Shown here in pieces: positions 9,162 to 19,049 of a DNA stretch of 34,566 nt. The notes beneath the pieces were generated by a model. It saw only the letters and a list, made by a program, of their open reading frames with translations. It was not told the DNA's origin and did no database searches. The stretch spans positions 1 through 34,566 of the forward strand of contig NZ_CADEAD010000010.1 of assembly GCF_902825145.1 (NCBI RefSeq). The letters run 5' to 3'. Source of the DNA: Bartonella phoceensis. Its GTDB lineage: Bacteria; Pseudomonadota; Alphaproteobacteria; Rhizobiales; Rhizobiaceae. Both the position numbers and the translations under genes were made by a program. Every line of letters begins with the position of its first letter. The first letter of the stretch is position 1.

Positions 9162-9995
9162 TTATTCGACAAAGGCACGCTCAACAACATATGTAGCAGG
9201 TGCATTGTTAGCACCTTCAACAAGACCGAAGGATTCGCACATCCTTGCACAATCTTTAAGCATTGCTATGGAGCCACAAATCATCACGCGATCTTCATCA
9301 GAAGAAATTTTTGGTAAACCCGTTGTTTCAAAGAAGGCACCGCTTTGCATAACAGTCGTAATGCGTCCCATATGCTCAGAAGGTTCGCGAGTGGTCATAG
9401 GATAAAATTTCAACTGTTGTGCATACTCACCAATCAGCGGATCTTCTTGTAAAGAGGTAACAAGATCTTTTGCATAAGCAAGCTCATTTTTCTCACGGGT
9501 TGTTTGAACAAGGACCACTTCTGAAAATTTTTCATAGGTTTCAGGATCACGAACAAGACTCGCAAAGGGAGCAATCCCCGTTCCTGTTGAAAGGAGATAA
9601 AGACGCTTTCCAGGAATAAGAGCATCAAGAACCAATGTTCCTGTAGATTTTTTACGCATGAGAACCGTATCACCAATTTTAATTTTTTGGAGATGTTCGG
9701 TTAATGGTCCCCCTGGAACTTTAATTGAAAAAAACTCAAGCTGTTCATCCCAAAATGGACTTGCAATCGAATAAGCGCGATAGATTGTTTTTTTTGCATT
9801 TGGCAAACCAATCATAACAAATTCACCCGAACGAAAACGAAAACTTTCCGGACGGTTCAGACGAAATTTAAACAAACGGTCTGTATAATGACAAACCTCC
9901 TGAACAGTAAGCGCAAACACATTTCCAGGAATCGGAAAGTCTGATGATGCAACGCTGCTGATGTTTGACTGAACATTGGTAGCAGACGTATTCAT
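9162..9995 (-). CDS. fpr: ferredoxin/flavodoxin--NADP+ reductase
   Basis: A 277-residue FAD enzyme (from ATG 9995) that moves electrons between NADPH and ferredoxin or flavodoxin. After about 25 variable residues comes the FAD-binding barrel with RPESFRFRSGEFVMIGL and the FAD motif RAYSIASP. The NADP domain follows, with GTGIAPFASLVRDPETY and MICGSIAMLKD. The protein ends YVVERAFVE, the short C-terminus typical of the bacterial subclass. The upstream ATG (10010) has its purine run almost touching it, whereas GGGAAAG lies 6 nt before the ATG at 9995, so I prefer the latter. The last 160 bp have been copied just downstream. No operon partner is visible. Confidence 0.9.
   Translation of the reverse strand: MNTSATNVQSNISSVASSDFPIPGNVFALTVQEVCHYTDRLFKFRLNRPESFRFRSGEFVMIGLPNAKKTIYRAYSIASPFWDEQLEFFSIKVPGGPLTEHLQKIKIGDTVLMRKKSTGTLVLDALIPGKRLYLLSTGTGIAPFASLVRDPETYEKFSEVVLVQTTREKNELAYAKDLVTSLQEDPLIGEYAQQLKFYPMTTREPSEHMGRITTVMQSGAFFETTGLPKISSDEDRVMICGSIAMLKDCARMCESFGLVEGANNAPATYVVERAFVE
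9167..9327. repeat. direct repeat, parent copy (partner 8958-9118)
   Basis: The 3' 160 bp of the fpr gene matches 8958-9118 without gaps at an offset of 209 nt. The repeat is direct and not flanked by any recognisable insertion sequence ends. Confidence 0.85.
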
Positions 9996-10736
9996 AAAAT
10001 TCTTTCCCATACCTTCATAAAGACCAAATCTTTAAAGTGATATAATACCTGCTGCACCATCTGCCAATATTTTCTTAAAACAAAAACCACAACATCAACA
10101 CTTTTGTATCAAAATTAATTGAAAGAGAAAAACGAGAATAGAATCATACCATATAAAAAAATACAACGCCTTTCACGTTAAAAAACTCAAGAGAGATAAA
10201 ACCTCTTTCTTTAACGGTAATCTCACGACTTCTCATAAAATCTCCAAGACATTAATTTTCTAATGATGAACCTATAACCACTCTACAGTCCTTTAAAAGA
10301 CTCTTTGATTGACTACCATCTTTGCTCTTAACCTATTACCGAGATCAAGATTGTGCTTCCTCAAAAAAAACTTTCATTGACTATTGATTCTAAAGCCTTT
10401 TCTGATTTCACTATGAAAAGCGATAGAATACTGCAATGAGTCTTTATTTTTTAAATATGCTTCAATCAAGGAAAACACATAAAAAACAAAATGTTATCCT
10501 TCCCCATTTATCAGAGCGTCACATATTCATAAATGTTCATAAATGCACCGATAAAACAAGAATGTCTCTTGTCGCCAAGATAAGTATTTTATCTCAAGAG
10601 ATTGCTTTCATGGCCCATAATCTAGTATGAATAGCGCGTAATTTTCAAAAAACAAACAGAATACAGATCCTTTCCAACCGTATGAAAGCACCAAAGGGGA
10701 AACTCCGTGTCTCATTGACTTAAGAGAATATTTAAA
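9996..10736. other. divergent spacer between fpr and alr, 0.74 kb
   Basis: AT-rich DNA that must hold the divergent promoters of fpr and alr. An open frame at 10436-10630 (64 residues) has no Shine-Dalgarno and no recognisable features and is not called. A small tandem repeat, TTCATAAATG twice, lies near 10528-10548. Confidence 0.45.
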
Positions 10737-11855
10737 ATGAACAAATCCGTTAATGATGAAGAACACGCATTATTTCCTGCTACAGCTGTGGCAACCATCG
10801 ATGTGCGTGCTATTGTTGCAAATTATATAACCTTAGCCAAATGTGTCGCTCCAACAGAATGTTCAGCAGTTGTAAAAGCCAATGCCTATGGGTTGGGTGC
10901 ACATAAAATTGCTCCTGCTCTTTATCAGGCAGGTTGTCGCACTTTTTTTGTCGCCCAAATCGAAGAAGCGCTCCAATTAAAAGCCATTTTACCAGAAAAT
11001 ATCATGATTGCTCTTCTCAATGGACTTCCACATACAGCAGAAGAATTTGTAGCACAATCAGGTATTGTCCCTGTTCTAAACTCTTGGAATACTATCGAAG
11101 ACTGGCAAAAACTTTGTCAAAGGAAGAATAAAAAATTTCCCGCAATTGTTCAAATTGATACCGGTATGAACCGATTAGGACTTGATAAAAAAGAGTTACA
11201 AAAACTCATTAAACAACCTACAATTTTTGAAAAAGCGGAAATAAAATATATTCTCAGTCATCTTGCAAATGGAGATGAAGCCAATCATCCATCCAATGAT
11301 ACACAATTAGCTGCTTTTAAAGCTATACTTGCGCAGTTGCCTACCTGCAAAGTCTCCTTTGCCAATTCTGGAGGCATTTTACTTGGTTCAAATTTTTATT
11401 TTGATCTTGTTCGGCCAGGCATTGCACTTTACGGCATTAATCTTCATGGAAAACATCCAGCATATATGAAACCTGTTTTAAAACTTGAAGCACAAGTCCT
11501 TCAAAGCCGCTTTATTGATACAGGAATACCCGTTGGTTATGGGGAAAGTTTCATTACCCGCAGACCAAGCATTCTTGCAACCATTTCTATCGGCTATGCA
11601 AATGGTTGGCCACGCATTCTTTCAAATAAAGGTGCCGTTTATTTCAATAGGCACAAACTTCCTATTGTTGGATGCATTTCTATGGATTCTATCATAGTTG
11701 ACGCTACCGATCTTGATAAAAAACCGCAAAGAGGTGATTGGGTAGAACTCATTGGAACCCATCAAACACTTGAACAAGTCTCTCTAGATGCCAACACCAT
11801 CCCGTATGAAATTCTGACTTCTCTAGGGAACCACCATAAACGCATTTATATTTAA
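10737..11855 (+). CDS. alr: alanine racemase
   Basis: A 372-residue PLP enzyme interconverting L- and D-alanine to supply D-Ala for peptidoglycan. Lys47 in AVVKANAYGLGAH is the PLP lysine. HLANGDEAN and the region around FANSGGIL belong to the barrel, and RPGIALYGI is the family signature. The C-terminal beta domain holds the catalytic tyrosine region VGYGESF and ISMDSIIVDAT. The length is standard. The Shine-Dalgarno before ATG 10737 is weak (an AGAGAAT run). The gene stands alone on the plus strand and converges on gcvP across a bidirectional terminator. Confidence 0.95.
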   Translation: MNKSVNDEEHALFPATAVATIDVRAIVANYITLAKCVAPTECSAVVKANAYGLGAHKIAPALYQAGCRTFFVAQIEEALQLKAILPENIMIALLNGLPHTAEEFVAQSGIVPVLNSWNTIEDWQKLCQRKNKKFPAIVQIDTGMNRLGLDKKELQKLIKQPTIFEKAEIKYILSHLANGDEANHPSNDTQLAAFKAILAQLPTCKVSFANSGGILLGSNFYFDLVRPGIALYGINLHGKHPAYMKPVLKLEAQVLQSRFIDTGIPVGYGESFITRRPSILATISIGYANGWPRILSNKGAVYFNRHKLPIVGCISMDSIIVDATDLDKKPQRGDWVELIGTHQTLEQVSLDANTIPYEILTSLGNHHKRIYI

Positions 11856-11960
11856 AACGCTCTAAAAAAGACAAGATGATTTAAAATCATTATTTTATTT
11901 TAAGGTTATCACGAGAAAAACCAATATAATCCAATACATACATATATACGGATAACAAAA

Positions 11961-11988
11961 AACCCACACGAAATGTGTGGGTTTTTTT
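11961..11988. terminator. bidirectional Rho-independent terminator between alr and gcvP
   Basis: A perfect 9-bp stem, AACCCACAC (11961-11969) and GTGTGGGTT (11975-11983), encloses a GAAAT loop. An A-run precedes it and a T-run (11982-11988) follows, so it can end both the plus-strand alr transcript and the minus-strand gcv transcript. Confidence 0.9.
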
Positions 11989-12008
11989 ACCAATGTAAAC
12001 AAATAAAT

Positions 12009-14813
12009 TTAATCGCTATTTCCCAATGGCGGACACGAGCAAATGAGTGTTCTGTCTCCCGCAACATTATCAATACGTGATACAGGAGGCCAATATTTAT
12101 TGACTGGATCAAGGGAGCTGTTAGGAAAGGCAGCTTCTTGTCGCGAATAGGGTCGTGCCCAAGCATCATCTAAAGTATCCGCTACTGTATGAGGGGCATT
12201 CACCAATGGATTATTGTCTTTTGGCCAAATCCCGTTCCCAACTTTCTTCGCTTCTTCAGCAATAGAGAGTAATGCATCACAAAGTCGATCAATCTCTGCT
12301 TTTGGTTCTGATTCCGTTGGCTCAATCATCAAAGTTCCAGGAACAGGAAAAGACATCGTGGGCGCATGGAATCCATAATCAATGAGACGTTTTGCAATAT
12401 CATCAACACTCACCCCATACTGCTCTTTCAACACACGCGTATCCACAATACATTCGTGAGCGACACGTCCATGCTTGCCTCGATAAAGAATGGAATAAGC
12501 AGATGAAAGACGTGCAGCAATATAATTAGCATTCAAAATTGCTGTTTGTGTTGCATATTTTAAACCATCCGCACCCATCATCCGAATATACATCCAGGTA
12601 ATAACGAGAATAGAGGCACTTCCATAAGGAGCTGCTGAAACGGCATACGCTGTCCCATCTTGTTCATGCCCTGGCAAAAATGGCTTGAGATGCTCTGCCA
12701 CTCCAATCGGCCCCACACCAGGACCACCACCACCATGGGGGATAGCAAATGTTTTATGCAAGTTCATATGACAAACATCTGCCCCAATATCTGCCGGACG
12801 TGCAAGCCCAACAAGCGCATTCAGATTAGCACCATCAAAATAAACTTGTCCGCCATTTTCATGAATAAGAGAGCAAATATCCTTAATACTTTCCTCATAA
12901 ACACCATGTGTTGAAGGATAGGTAATCATGAGAGCTGCTAAGCGATCTTTATGCAATTGTGCTTTCATTTTGAGATCATCAACATCCACATCGCCATCAC
13001 TCAAGCATTTCACCACAATGACCTCCATACCCGCCATATGAGCGGAAGCTGGATTGGTACCATGTGCAGATGCAGGAATAAGACAAAGCGTGCGTTGATG
13101 TTCTCCCCGCGACTGGTGATATCGGCGGATTGCCAAAAGCCCCGCATATTCACCTTGAGCACCAGAGTTGGGTTGAAAAGAAACTTGCGCAAACCCCGTG
13201 ATTTCACACAACCACGCATTGAGTTGACGAATCATTTCTAAATACCCCACCACATCCTCTTGAGGCGCGAAGGGATGCATATTGGCGACCGTAGGCCAAC
13301 TCACGGGCATCAACTCAGCCGCTGCATTAAGCTTCATTGTACAAGAACCAAGCGGAATCATTACCCGATCTAATGCCAAATCTTTGTCTGACAAACGACG
13401 CAAAAAGCGCATCATATCTGTTTCTGAATGAATCGCATGAAAAAAGGGTTGAGAAAGGAAAGCAGCATCCCGCTCTTTTCCCATAAGTCTTGGAGAAACC
13501 TGATCTACTAATTGTGCACCAAAAAGCTTTGCTAAAGCACAAGCATCCTCTTCTGTTGACAATTCATCAAAATTGATTACCACCCTATCATCATTGAGAA
13601 CACGAAGAAGGCGCCCACCCGCTTTGGCTTGGCGTGCAATTTCCCGTGCCTTTCCCTTCACAACAATGCTGATACAATCAAAAAAGCTTTCCCCTTCACA
13701 AGAAACGCCAGCAGCCTCTAAACCAGCAACAAAACGACATGTTAAATGATGAATCCGCCGCGCAATTTCCTGTAAGCCTTGCGGCCCATGCCAAACAGCA
13801 TAAGCGGTTGCTATATTTGCTAACAAAGCCTGTGCTGTACAAATATTCGACGTCGCTTTATCGCGCCGAATATGTTGTTCCCGTGTTTGCAATGCTAAAC
13901 GAAAACCCACACGCCCTTTTGTATCCACCGATTGACCAACAATACGCCCTGGAATAAGACGTGTGAGCGCATCACTAACTGCAAGATAACCAGCATGCGG
14001 ACCACCAAATCCCATTGGAACTCCATAACGTTGCATAGAACCAACAACAATATCAGCGCCCCATTTTGCTGGTGCTTCCATAAGAGTAAGCGCTAAAGGG
14101 TCAGCCACGACGATTACCAACGCTCCTTTTGCTTTTGCTTCTCTAATCACTTCACCATAATCGTTAAAAGAACCTTTTGTATCGGGCCAAGACAAAACGA
14201 TCGCCGCTGTATCAGAACAAATTTCACCATTGTTTCTTATTTGAATACCTTGTGTTTCAGCACGCGTTTGCGCAACACTCAAGACCTGAGGATGCAAAAT
14301 ACTCTGAAGAGAAATCTTTGTTTTTTTCTCACGAGCAAAGCGCACAGCGACTGCATTGGCTTCAGCTAAAGCGGTTGCTTCATCAAGCAATGAAGCAGCT
14401 GCAACAGGCAAACCAGTGAGTTCACTAATCAATGTCTGAAAATAAAATAAAAGCTCCAAACGACCTTGGCTAATTTCTGCCTGATAAGGTGTATAGGCAG
14501 TATACCAGGCTGGATTTTCAAAAAGATTCCGTAAAATAACAGGAGGCACATAGGTTCCATGGTAACCCTGCCCAATGAAACTTTTGTGCAGCTGGTTTTT
14601 CCCCATTATCTTGGAGAGTTCTTCCAAGGCTTGGTTCTCACTTGCTGCCTTTGGTAGCTTAAGTGAGTGCTCTAAATGGATAGAGTGCGGAACAGCTTGA
14701 GAAATAAGCGTATCAACACAATCAAGCTCTAAAATATCCAGCATTTTTTGTGTTTCATCAGGACGAAGCCCAATATGGCGAGAAAAAAAATATCGTTCCT
14801 GCATAACACTCAT
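12009..14813 (-). CDS. gcvP: glycine dehydrogenase (decarboxylating), P-protein of the glycine cleavage system
   Basis: A 934-residue PLP enzyme that decarboxylates glycine and passes the aminomethyl group to the lipoyl arm of GcvH. It is the long single-chain type, with two homologous halves. The N-half begins [19 protein letters not shown] and contains [15 protein letters not shown]. The C-half contains the glycine-rich PLP site [19 protein letters not shown] with the cofactor lysine in HKTF, plus [13 protein letters not shown]. The start overlaps the gcvH stop by 4 nt, so the two are translationally coupled. It is the last gene of gcvTHP, ending at the shared terminator. No defect is visible. 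Confidence 0.96.
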   Translation of the reverse strand: MSVMQERYFFSRHIGLRPDETQKMLDILELDCVDTLISQAVPHSIHLEHSLKLPKAASENQALEELSKIMGKNQLHKSFIGQGYHGTYVPPVILRNLFENPAWYTAYTPYQAEISQGRLELLFYFQTLISELTGLPVAAASLLDEATALAEANAVAVRFAREKKTKISLQSILHPQVLSVAQTRAETQGIQIRNNGEICSDTAAIVLSWPDTKGSFNDYGEVIREAKAKGALVIVVADPLALTLMEAPAKWGADIVVGSMQRYGVPMGFGGPHAGYLAVSDALTRLIPGRIVGQSVDTKGRVGFRLALQTREQHIRRDKATSNICTAQALLANIATAYAVWHGPQGLQEIARRIHHLTCRFVAGLEAAGVSCEGESFFDCISIVVKGKAREIARQAKAGGRLLRVLNDDRVVINFDELSTEEDACALAKLFGAQLVDQVSPRLMGKERDAAFLSQPFFHAIHSETDMMRFLRRLSDKDLALDRVMIPLGSCTMKLNAAAELMPVSWPTVANMHPFAPQEDVVGYLEMIRQLNAWLCEITGFAQVSFQPNSGAQGEYAGLLAIRRYHQSRGEHQRTLCLIPASAHGTNPASAHMAGMEVIVVKCLSDGDVDVDDLKMKAQLHKDRLAALMITYPSTHGVYEESIKDICSLIHENGGQVYFDGANLNALVGLARPADIGADVCHMNLHKTFAIPHGGGGPGVGPIGVAEHLKPFLPGHEQDGTAYAVSAAPYGSASILVITWMYIRMMGADGLKYATQTAILNANYIAARLSSAYSILYRGKHGRVAHECIVDTRVLKEQYGVSVDDIAKRLIDYGFHAPTMSFPVPGTLMIEPTESEPKAEIDRLCDALLSIAEEAKKVGNGIWPKDNNPLVNAPHTVADTLDDAWARPYSRQEAAFPNSSLDPVNKYWPPVSRIDNVAGDRTLICSCPPLGNSD

Positions 14814-15178
14814 CCAATCAGTGCTTTATAAGCAGATTTATCCAGCAAACCTTCAAGTTGCGTTTCATCCTGCAATGTCATTTTCCACAACCAACCCTCT
14901 TTTTCGGCTTTCTGGTTTACCAGTTCAGGATTATCAACCAGTGCTTCATTGATTTCGACGACTTCACCATCAAGAGGAGAATAAACATCTGAAGCCGCTT
15001 TCACCGATTCCACGACGGCTGCCGCCTCTCCCTTAGAAAGTTTTGTTCCACTTTGTGGTAAATCAACAAAAACCAAATCCCCTAATTGCTCTTGCGCATA
15101 ATGTGTAACCCCAACAGTCACAACTTGTCCTTCAACGCTAAGCCATTCGTGGTCTTGTGTAAAATAAGTTTTAGACAT
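14810..15178 (-). CDS. gcvH: glycine cleavage system H protein (lipoyl carrier)
   Basis: A 122-residue carrier whose lipoylated lysine shuttles the aminomethyl group between GcvP, GcvT and lipoamide dehydrogenase. The start has the family pattern [12 protein letters not shown], and [20 protein letters not shown] follows. The lipoylation site is [14 protein letters not shown], with the lysine in SVKA. Length is standard. It lies 6 nt after gcvT and overlaps gcvP by 4 nt. Confidence 0.96.
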   Translation of the reverse strand: MSKTYFTQDHEWLSVEGQVVTVGVTHYAQEQLGDLVFVDLPQSGTKLSKGEAAAVVESVKAASDVYSPLDGEVVEINEALVDNPELVNQKAEKEGWLWKMTLQDETQLEGLLDKSAYKALIG

Positions 15179-15184
15179 AAAAAA

Positions 15185-16300
15185 TTATCCTTTAAAATAA
15201 CGTTGTTCAACAAAGGGCAGTGAATGAACTGAGAGTACAATCTTTTTACCTCGCAGTTCTGTAAAGACCTCCGTCCCTTCAGCTTTACAATCGACAGGAA
15301 CATAACCCATGGCAACAGGACCATTAAAAGAAGGACCAAAACCACCTGATGTTACCACACCAATCTCATTACCCTGATCATCGAAAAGCGCCGCACCAGC
15401 ACGAATCGGTTGGCGTGTTTGTGGTTTCAACCCAACACGACAACGCGTAGGCCCTTTTTGCAGCGCTTCAAGAAAAGCTTCTGCACCGTAAAATTTTGCT
15501 TTTTCTCGCACACTTTTAGGAACAGCCCATGTTAGAGCCGCATCAATAGGCGTCGTCTCAGGAGTAATATCATTTCCATGCAAACACAACCCTGCTTCCA
15601 ACCGCAAGCTATCGCGTGCGGCAAGCCCAACCCACTCAAGACGAGAATCACTCAGCAATTTCTCAGCCAAAGCCTGTGCATGCCCTATAGGGACAGCAAT
15701 TTCAAAACCGTCCTCTCCCGTATACCCAGAACGCGTTATAAACCAATCTTTTTGTGGTTCGAATCCCTGCATAAACAACAGTTCATTCCCTGGTAAATCC
15801 GCATCAGCAAGAACAGCTGCTGCTTCAGGACCTTGAAGAGCAAGCAAGACCCTTTCAAGAGCAATTACTTGACATTTAAAATCAACAGCACGTTTTTCCA
15901 ATTCTATAAAATCAGCTTGTGCATTCCCGGCATTAGCCACCAGCATAAAACGGTATTCTGCCAAACGGGTAATGATAAGGTCATCAAGAATGCCAGCCTG
16001 TTCATTAAGCAAATAATTATACCGTGAGTGACCAATCTTTAACAATGCAGCATCAATGGGGAGAGCATAGGATAAAAATTCTATTGCTTGTGACCCCTCA
16101 ACAACAATCAATTTCATATGAGAAATATCAAAAAGGCCTGCATGCGCACGCGTATGCAGATGCTCTTTCAAAACGCCAAGAGGATAAGTCAAAGGCATTT
16201 GCCAACCCGCAAAAGCACCAAATTTTGCTCCCGCCTTTTCATGCAATTCGTTTAAAGGTAGTGTTTTTAAAGATGTTTCAAATTCTTGTGATGTACCCAT
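15185..16300 (-). CDS. gcvT: aminomethyltransferase, T-protein of the glycine cleavage system
   Basis: A 371-residue tetrahydrofolate-dependent enzyme that releases ammonia from the aminomethyl-lipoyl intermediate and forms 5,10-methylene-THF. The N-terminus has LHEKAGAKFGAFAGWQMPL and the conserved FDISHMKLI. The central part has RSGYTGEDGFEI, and the C-terminus has IGVVTSGGFGPSFNGPVAMGYV, all family hallmarks. The ATG is preceded by TTGGAG at good spacing. It is the first gene of gcvTHP, about 50 nt below a tandem glycine riboswitch. Confidence 0.96.
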   Translation of the reverse strand: MGTSQEFETSLKTLPLNELHEKAGAKFGAFAGWQMPLTYPLGVLKEHLHTRAHAGLFDISHMKLIVVEGSQAIEFLSYALPIDAALLKIGHSRYNYLLNEQAGILDDLIITRLAEYRFMLVANAGNAQADFIELEKRAVDFKCQVIALERVLLALQGPEAAAVLADADLPGNELLFMQGFEPQKDWFITRSGYTGEDGFEIAVPIGHAQALAEKLLSDSRLEWVGLAARDSLRLEAGLCLHGNDITPETTPIDAALTWAVPKSVREKAKFYGAEAFLEALQKGPTRCRVGLKPQTRQPIRAGAALFDDQGNEIGVVTSGGFGPSFNGPVAMGYVPVDCKAEGTEVFTELRGKKIVLSVHSLPFVEQRYFKG

Positions 16301-16349
16301 AAGATCTCCAAAGCCATGCTAACGCCCACACAATGTAGACGTCTCTGCA

Positions 16350-16527
16350 CCCTTCTGTCACAAACCTGAGAGACTCGCGAAAAGATCTTTCGCTTACACC
16401 TTCGGCGCGGATCTTTCCGACTTTCCAGATATGCCTTTCTCCTTTTACGGTCCTTAGAGCCTGAGAGATTATGGGCTATTTCCCCTTCGGCGGCAGGTGC
16501 AAAAATTGGCAGCCTACACTCTCCCGC
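16350..16527 (-). promoter_or_regulatory. tandem glycine riboswitch
   Basis: On the minus strand the first aptamer starts GCGGGAGAG at 16527 and runs through CCGCCGAAGGGG to CTCTCAGGCTCTAAGGACCG near 16444. The second aptamer follows at once: GGAAAG, then CGCCGAAGGTGTAAGC, then GAGTCTCTCAGGTTTGTGAC and AGAAGGG, ending at 16350. The repeated GCCGAAGG and CTCTCAGG elements are the known conserved core of the glycine aptamer. Two aptamers in a row before gcvT is the classic cooperative on-switch for glycine breakdown. The expression platform lies in the 50 nt before the gcvT start and includes an AGACGTCT palindrome. Confidence 0.95.
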
Positions 16528-16572
16528 AAAAGAATGAAAGAAACGACAACGTTCTTTCCGGCATATCCTGTC

Positions 16573-16601
16573 AATATATCCTATCTTTATCACACTGTCA
16601 T
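16573..16601 (-). promoter_or_regulatory. gcvTHP promoter
   Basis: On the minus strand ATGACA (16596-16601) lies 17 nt before TATATT (16573-16578), each one base from the sigma70 consensus. A start near 16566 puts the glycine aptamers about 40 nt into the transcript. Confidence 0.6.
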
Positions 16602-16995
16602 TAGTAAAGTGATGAGGAGATTCTAATTTTTAAACTTGCATAGGCTGTTTTAAAAGACTTATAATAGGAGTGTTTCAAAGATTATGAATAATCATAAGTG
16701 GCCATACTCTAAGAAATCAAGGAGAGGAAATTTAAAAGGCCATAAACAAAAATACAATTTGAGAAAATGCAAAATTTTGCGCACTCAAAAAAATCACAAA
16801 GCAATATCCCTCGTGCACAGTTGAACCTTAACTACGGAGTTTCATATCTTTTAAGGGCAAAGATTTTAGGTATTTTATCAATATAACTTAACATACAAGA
16901 GGTTGCATTTTTCTATAAATTGTATCTCTCAATGGTGTCATAAATTGCGGTTATTTATATACCAAACTTCATTGAATAAAGGTTACAAAATACTC
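16602..16995. other. divergent spacer between gcvT leader and LON-domain gene
   Basis: AT-rich DNA of about 390 bp. An in-frame upstream extension of the LON-domain gene (to 16903) has no family-like sequence. No other feature was recognised. Confidence 0.4.
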
Positions 16996-17658
16996 ATGAA
17001 AGCTGGCAATATTCATTACAATTGCGAAAACGATCTACCAAAGCAAATTGCTCTTTTTCCTCTAGAAGGCGCACTCTTGTTACCAGGTGGTTTTTTATCG
17101 CTCAACATTTTTGAACCAGAAGCACTCGAAATGGTTGAAAGTGTTATGGTGTCCAATCGTTTACTTGGAATCATTCAACCCCTTTCATCTGAGACAGACC
17201 ACTTATCTACACAACTTTACAAAATAGGTTGTATAGGGCGCATTACAAACTACAATGAAACAGGAAATGGTCAACTTTTCATTATATTACAAGGTGTTTG
17301 CCGTTTTACCTTAGAACAGGAATTGATGAACACAAAGTCCTATCGAACCGCTCTCATTCGATCAAACATAGAAGATTTACAAGAGCCTGACATGGCAGAA
17401 AACGTTCATCGAGAAAGCTTACTTAATATTGTTGAGAAATATCTTACGATACATGAAATGGAATATAATTGGAGCAGTATTATGCAAGCACCCACACCTC
17501 TCTTGGTTAATGCTTTTTCAGCCCTAATTCCCTTTACACCGGCAGAAAAACAAGCATTGTTAGAAGCTCCAGATATTGGAAGCCGTGCCCAAACTCTTCT
17601 TGCTTTAACAGAACGCTCACTCATGAAACAAACAGGGGCAGATTATCATTTACACTAA
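16996..17658 (+). CDS. LON substrate-binding-domain protein
   Basis: A 220-residue stand-alone LON N-terminal domain, without the ATPase or protease parts of Lon. The start region NDLPKQIALFPLEGALLLPG, then LSLNIFEPEALEMVE and GCIGRITNYNE, match the conserved LON domain strands. The C-terminal helical part carries ALIPFTPAEKQALLEAPDI, the usual end of the domain. ATG 16996 (MKAGN) is chosen over 16903 because family members begin close to the LPxxxxxFPL motif; the Shine-Dalgarno is poor at both. Its role is not established; such proteins are often encoded beside a Trm112-like gene in alphaproteobacteria, as here, 21 nt apart. Confidence 0.85.
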   Translation: MKAGNIHYNCENDLPKQIALFPLEGALLLPGGFLSLNIFEPEALEMVESVMVSNRLLGIIQPLSSETDHLSTQLYKIGCIGRITNYNETGNGQLFIILQGVCRFTLEQELMNTKSYRTALIRSNIEDLQEPDMAENVHRESLLNIVEKYLTIHEMEYNWSSIMQAPTPLLVNAFSALIPFTPAEKQALLEAPDIGSRAQTLLALTERSLMKQTGADYHLH

Positions 17659-17679
17659 TAAATATGAGGATATGCAAAA

Positions 17680-17877
17680 ATGGCCACCGATCCCAAAATG
17701 CTCGAATTGCTCGTCTGCCCCATCACGGGAGGAACCCTCTCCTTAAATCGAGAAACACAAGAATTAATTTCATTCAAAGCGAAACTCGCCTATCCTATTC
17801 GCGATGGCGTTCCTATCATGCTTGCCTCAGAAGCTCGTTCTTTGCCAAACAATGAAAAAATAATCTATAAAAAATAA
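17680..17877 (+). CDS. Trm112-family small protein (UPF0434)
   Basis: A 65-residue protein. [17 protein letters not shown] near the start and [17 protein letters not shown] near the end are the two conserved blocks of the bacterial Trm112/YcaR family. Only one cysteine of the usual metal-binding set is kept (VCP), as is common in alphaproteobacterial members. Eukaryotic Trm112 activates methyltransferases; the bacterial role is not known. GAGG lies upstream of ATG 17680. It is likely co-transcribed with the LON-domain gene. Confidence 0.88.
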   Translation: MATDPKMLELLVCPITGGTLSLNRETQELISFKAKLAYPIRDGVPIMLASEARSLPNNEKIIYKK

Positions 17878-18310
17878 GCAGTCTTTATTCATTTTTTCTG
17901 AAGTAATTTATCATCAATAGCTGTTTTCTTAAAAGTTATTTTTTCTCTGCACGATCTTCTCAATATTCGCCTCTTGTAAAAAACAAATACTTCATACACC
18001 AGCACGGCCATTCTCTTTACTATCTCCCAATGTTACACCGACTCTAAAATACTCTATAACAACCATATAGTCCCTTGTTCCAAAGTCTGTTTTTTGATTC
18101 TGAATAGGAAGAGAAACACGCATTTCTTATATAAAATAGATGAATAAAATTAAAATAAAATCATATAGTTATAATTTTAAATATCCCTCCATAATGATCA
18201 TAAGGAAATTAATCGAAATCCCATCAAAATAAAGGGAGGTATTGCAACAGTTGCATGTGGATTTTGCAAAAAAGAAACCAGGACCGCTGCTATCATTCTG
18301 GTTAATAATT
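17878..18310. other. spacer before the repeat island
   Basis: AT-rich DNA. A 32-codon hydrophobic minus-strand frame (18198-18296) was seen but has no clear ribosome-binding site, so I do not call it. No repeat of this stretch occurs elsewhere in the window. Confidence 0.4.
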
Positions 18311-18815
18311 AAATTATCCTATGAATGCATTTGTGATATCGGTCGTATACGCAACGATCAATAGAGCCTGGAAACTCTCACATCGAACAGAGAATAAATC
18401 CGTTTCGCGGATAACCCAGAATTTCCGGGGGCTTTTGTTATATCCAAGCGCTTCTCAGCACTAAAAGCAAAAGACTAATGTGATGTCAGTGCTTCCAGAT
18501 CCTGGAATACCAATGCGAGGACGCTCGCAATCGGTGGGAGAAGCTGAGAATGAAAACTAAAAGTCCACATTTTAATGACATTTCAATAGGCAGAAAAATT
18601 CGCGTCACATCAAAAGAGAAATATTGAAAACGTCTCAAAAAATAATGAGGGCACCACTTAGGGGCAACTTTTCAACAAATTTAAAAGCACGAAAAAGGAT
18701 TGAATTGGTGCAGAGCGTTTACAAAAAACTGCCGATATACTGGATATCTCTATTTTCTTTTTTATTCTGATCTCAACAAAAGAAAATGTCTCTTCACCCT
18801 ATAATAGCAGATAAA
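18311..18815 (+). repeat. repeat R1a (partner R1b 20767-21268)
   Basis: About 500 bp recur at 20767-21268 in the same orientation, with scattered substitutions and small indels. Shared blocks include GGTCGTATACGC, GATCAATA, TTTCCGGGGG, TTCTCAGCACTAAAAGCAA, GGAATACCAATGCGA, TCCACATTTTAATGA and CAACAAAAGAA. The unit is a leader of about 240 bp followed by an XRE-type gene. R1a is the more decayed copy. Confidence 0.85.
18550..18800 (+). pseudogene. decayed XRE-type repressor gene, copy 1
   Basis: The frame from ATG 18550 reads MKTKSPHFNDISIGRKIRV, matching the better copy at 21004, but meets a stop after KEKY. Downstream pieces still align with copy 2 (the TTTTCAACAAAT and GATATACTGGATATCTC blocks), while the C-terminal region is absent: the sequence passes straight into R2a. 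By comparison with copy 2 it was a small helix-turn-helix DNA-binding protein. It is clearly non-functional. Confidence 0.7.
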
Positions 18816-18820
18816 GTACA

Positions 18821-19049
18821 GTGGGCTAGAGGGCAACGCATCTCATAGAACAAAGCATTTGCAAGAGTCTTCAAGGGGCTTCCCGTCATGGAATTACATA
18901 GCTATAGATTTACACACTTTTTGTCTTTCTTGTGACTGTGTCCCTCTTATCTTGTTACATTAGCGTCAAAGGGGGAAATAATCGCTATTATCTTTGTCGT
19001 GGATTGAAAGATTAGAAGAAAAATGGACCCAATATGGTGTAAAAATTTA
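18821..19049 (+). repeat. repeat R2a (partner R2b 20349-20560)
   Basis: GGGCTAGAGGGC, CATCTCAT, CCCTCTTATCTTGTTACAT and ACCCAATATG recur in order at 20349-20560 with changes. R2a is about 20 bp longer in its first third. It follows R1a after only a few bases. The short hydrophobic frame that is open in R2b is interrupted here. Confidence 0.75.

Noticed and set aside
15757..15775. A GGTTCGAATCC string like a tRNA T-loop
   Set aside because: It lies inside the intact gcvT gene, no acceptor or anticodon stems flank it, and it codes for the GFEPQ part of the protein on the other strand.
16267..16593. A 108-residue minus-strand open frame upstream of gcvT
   Set aside because: It runs straight through the tandem glycine riboswitch; its openness reflects RNA sequence, not a protein.
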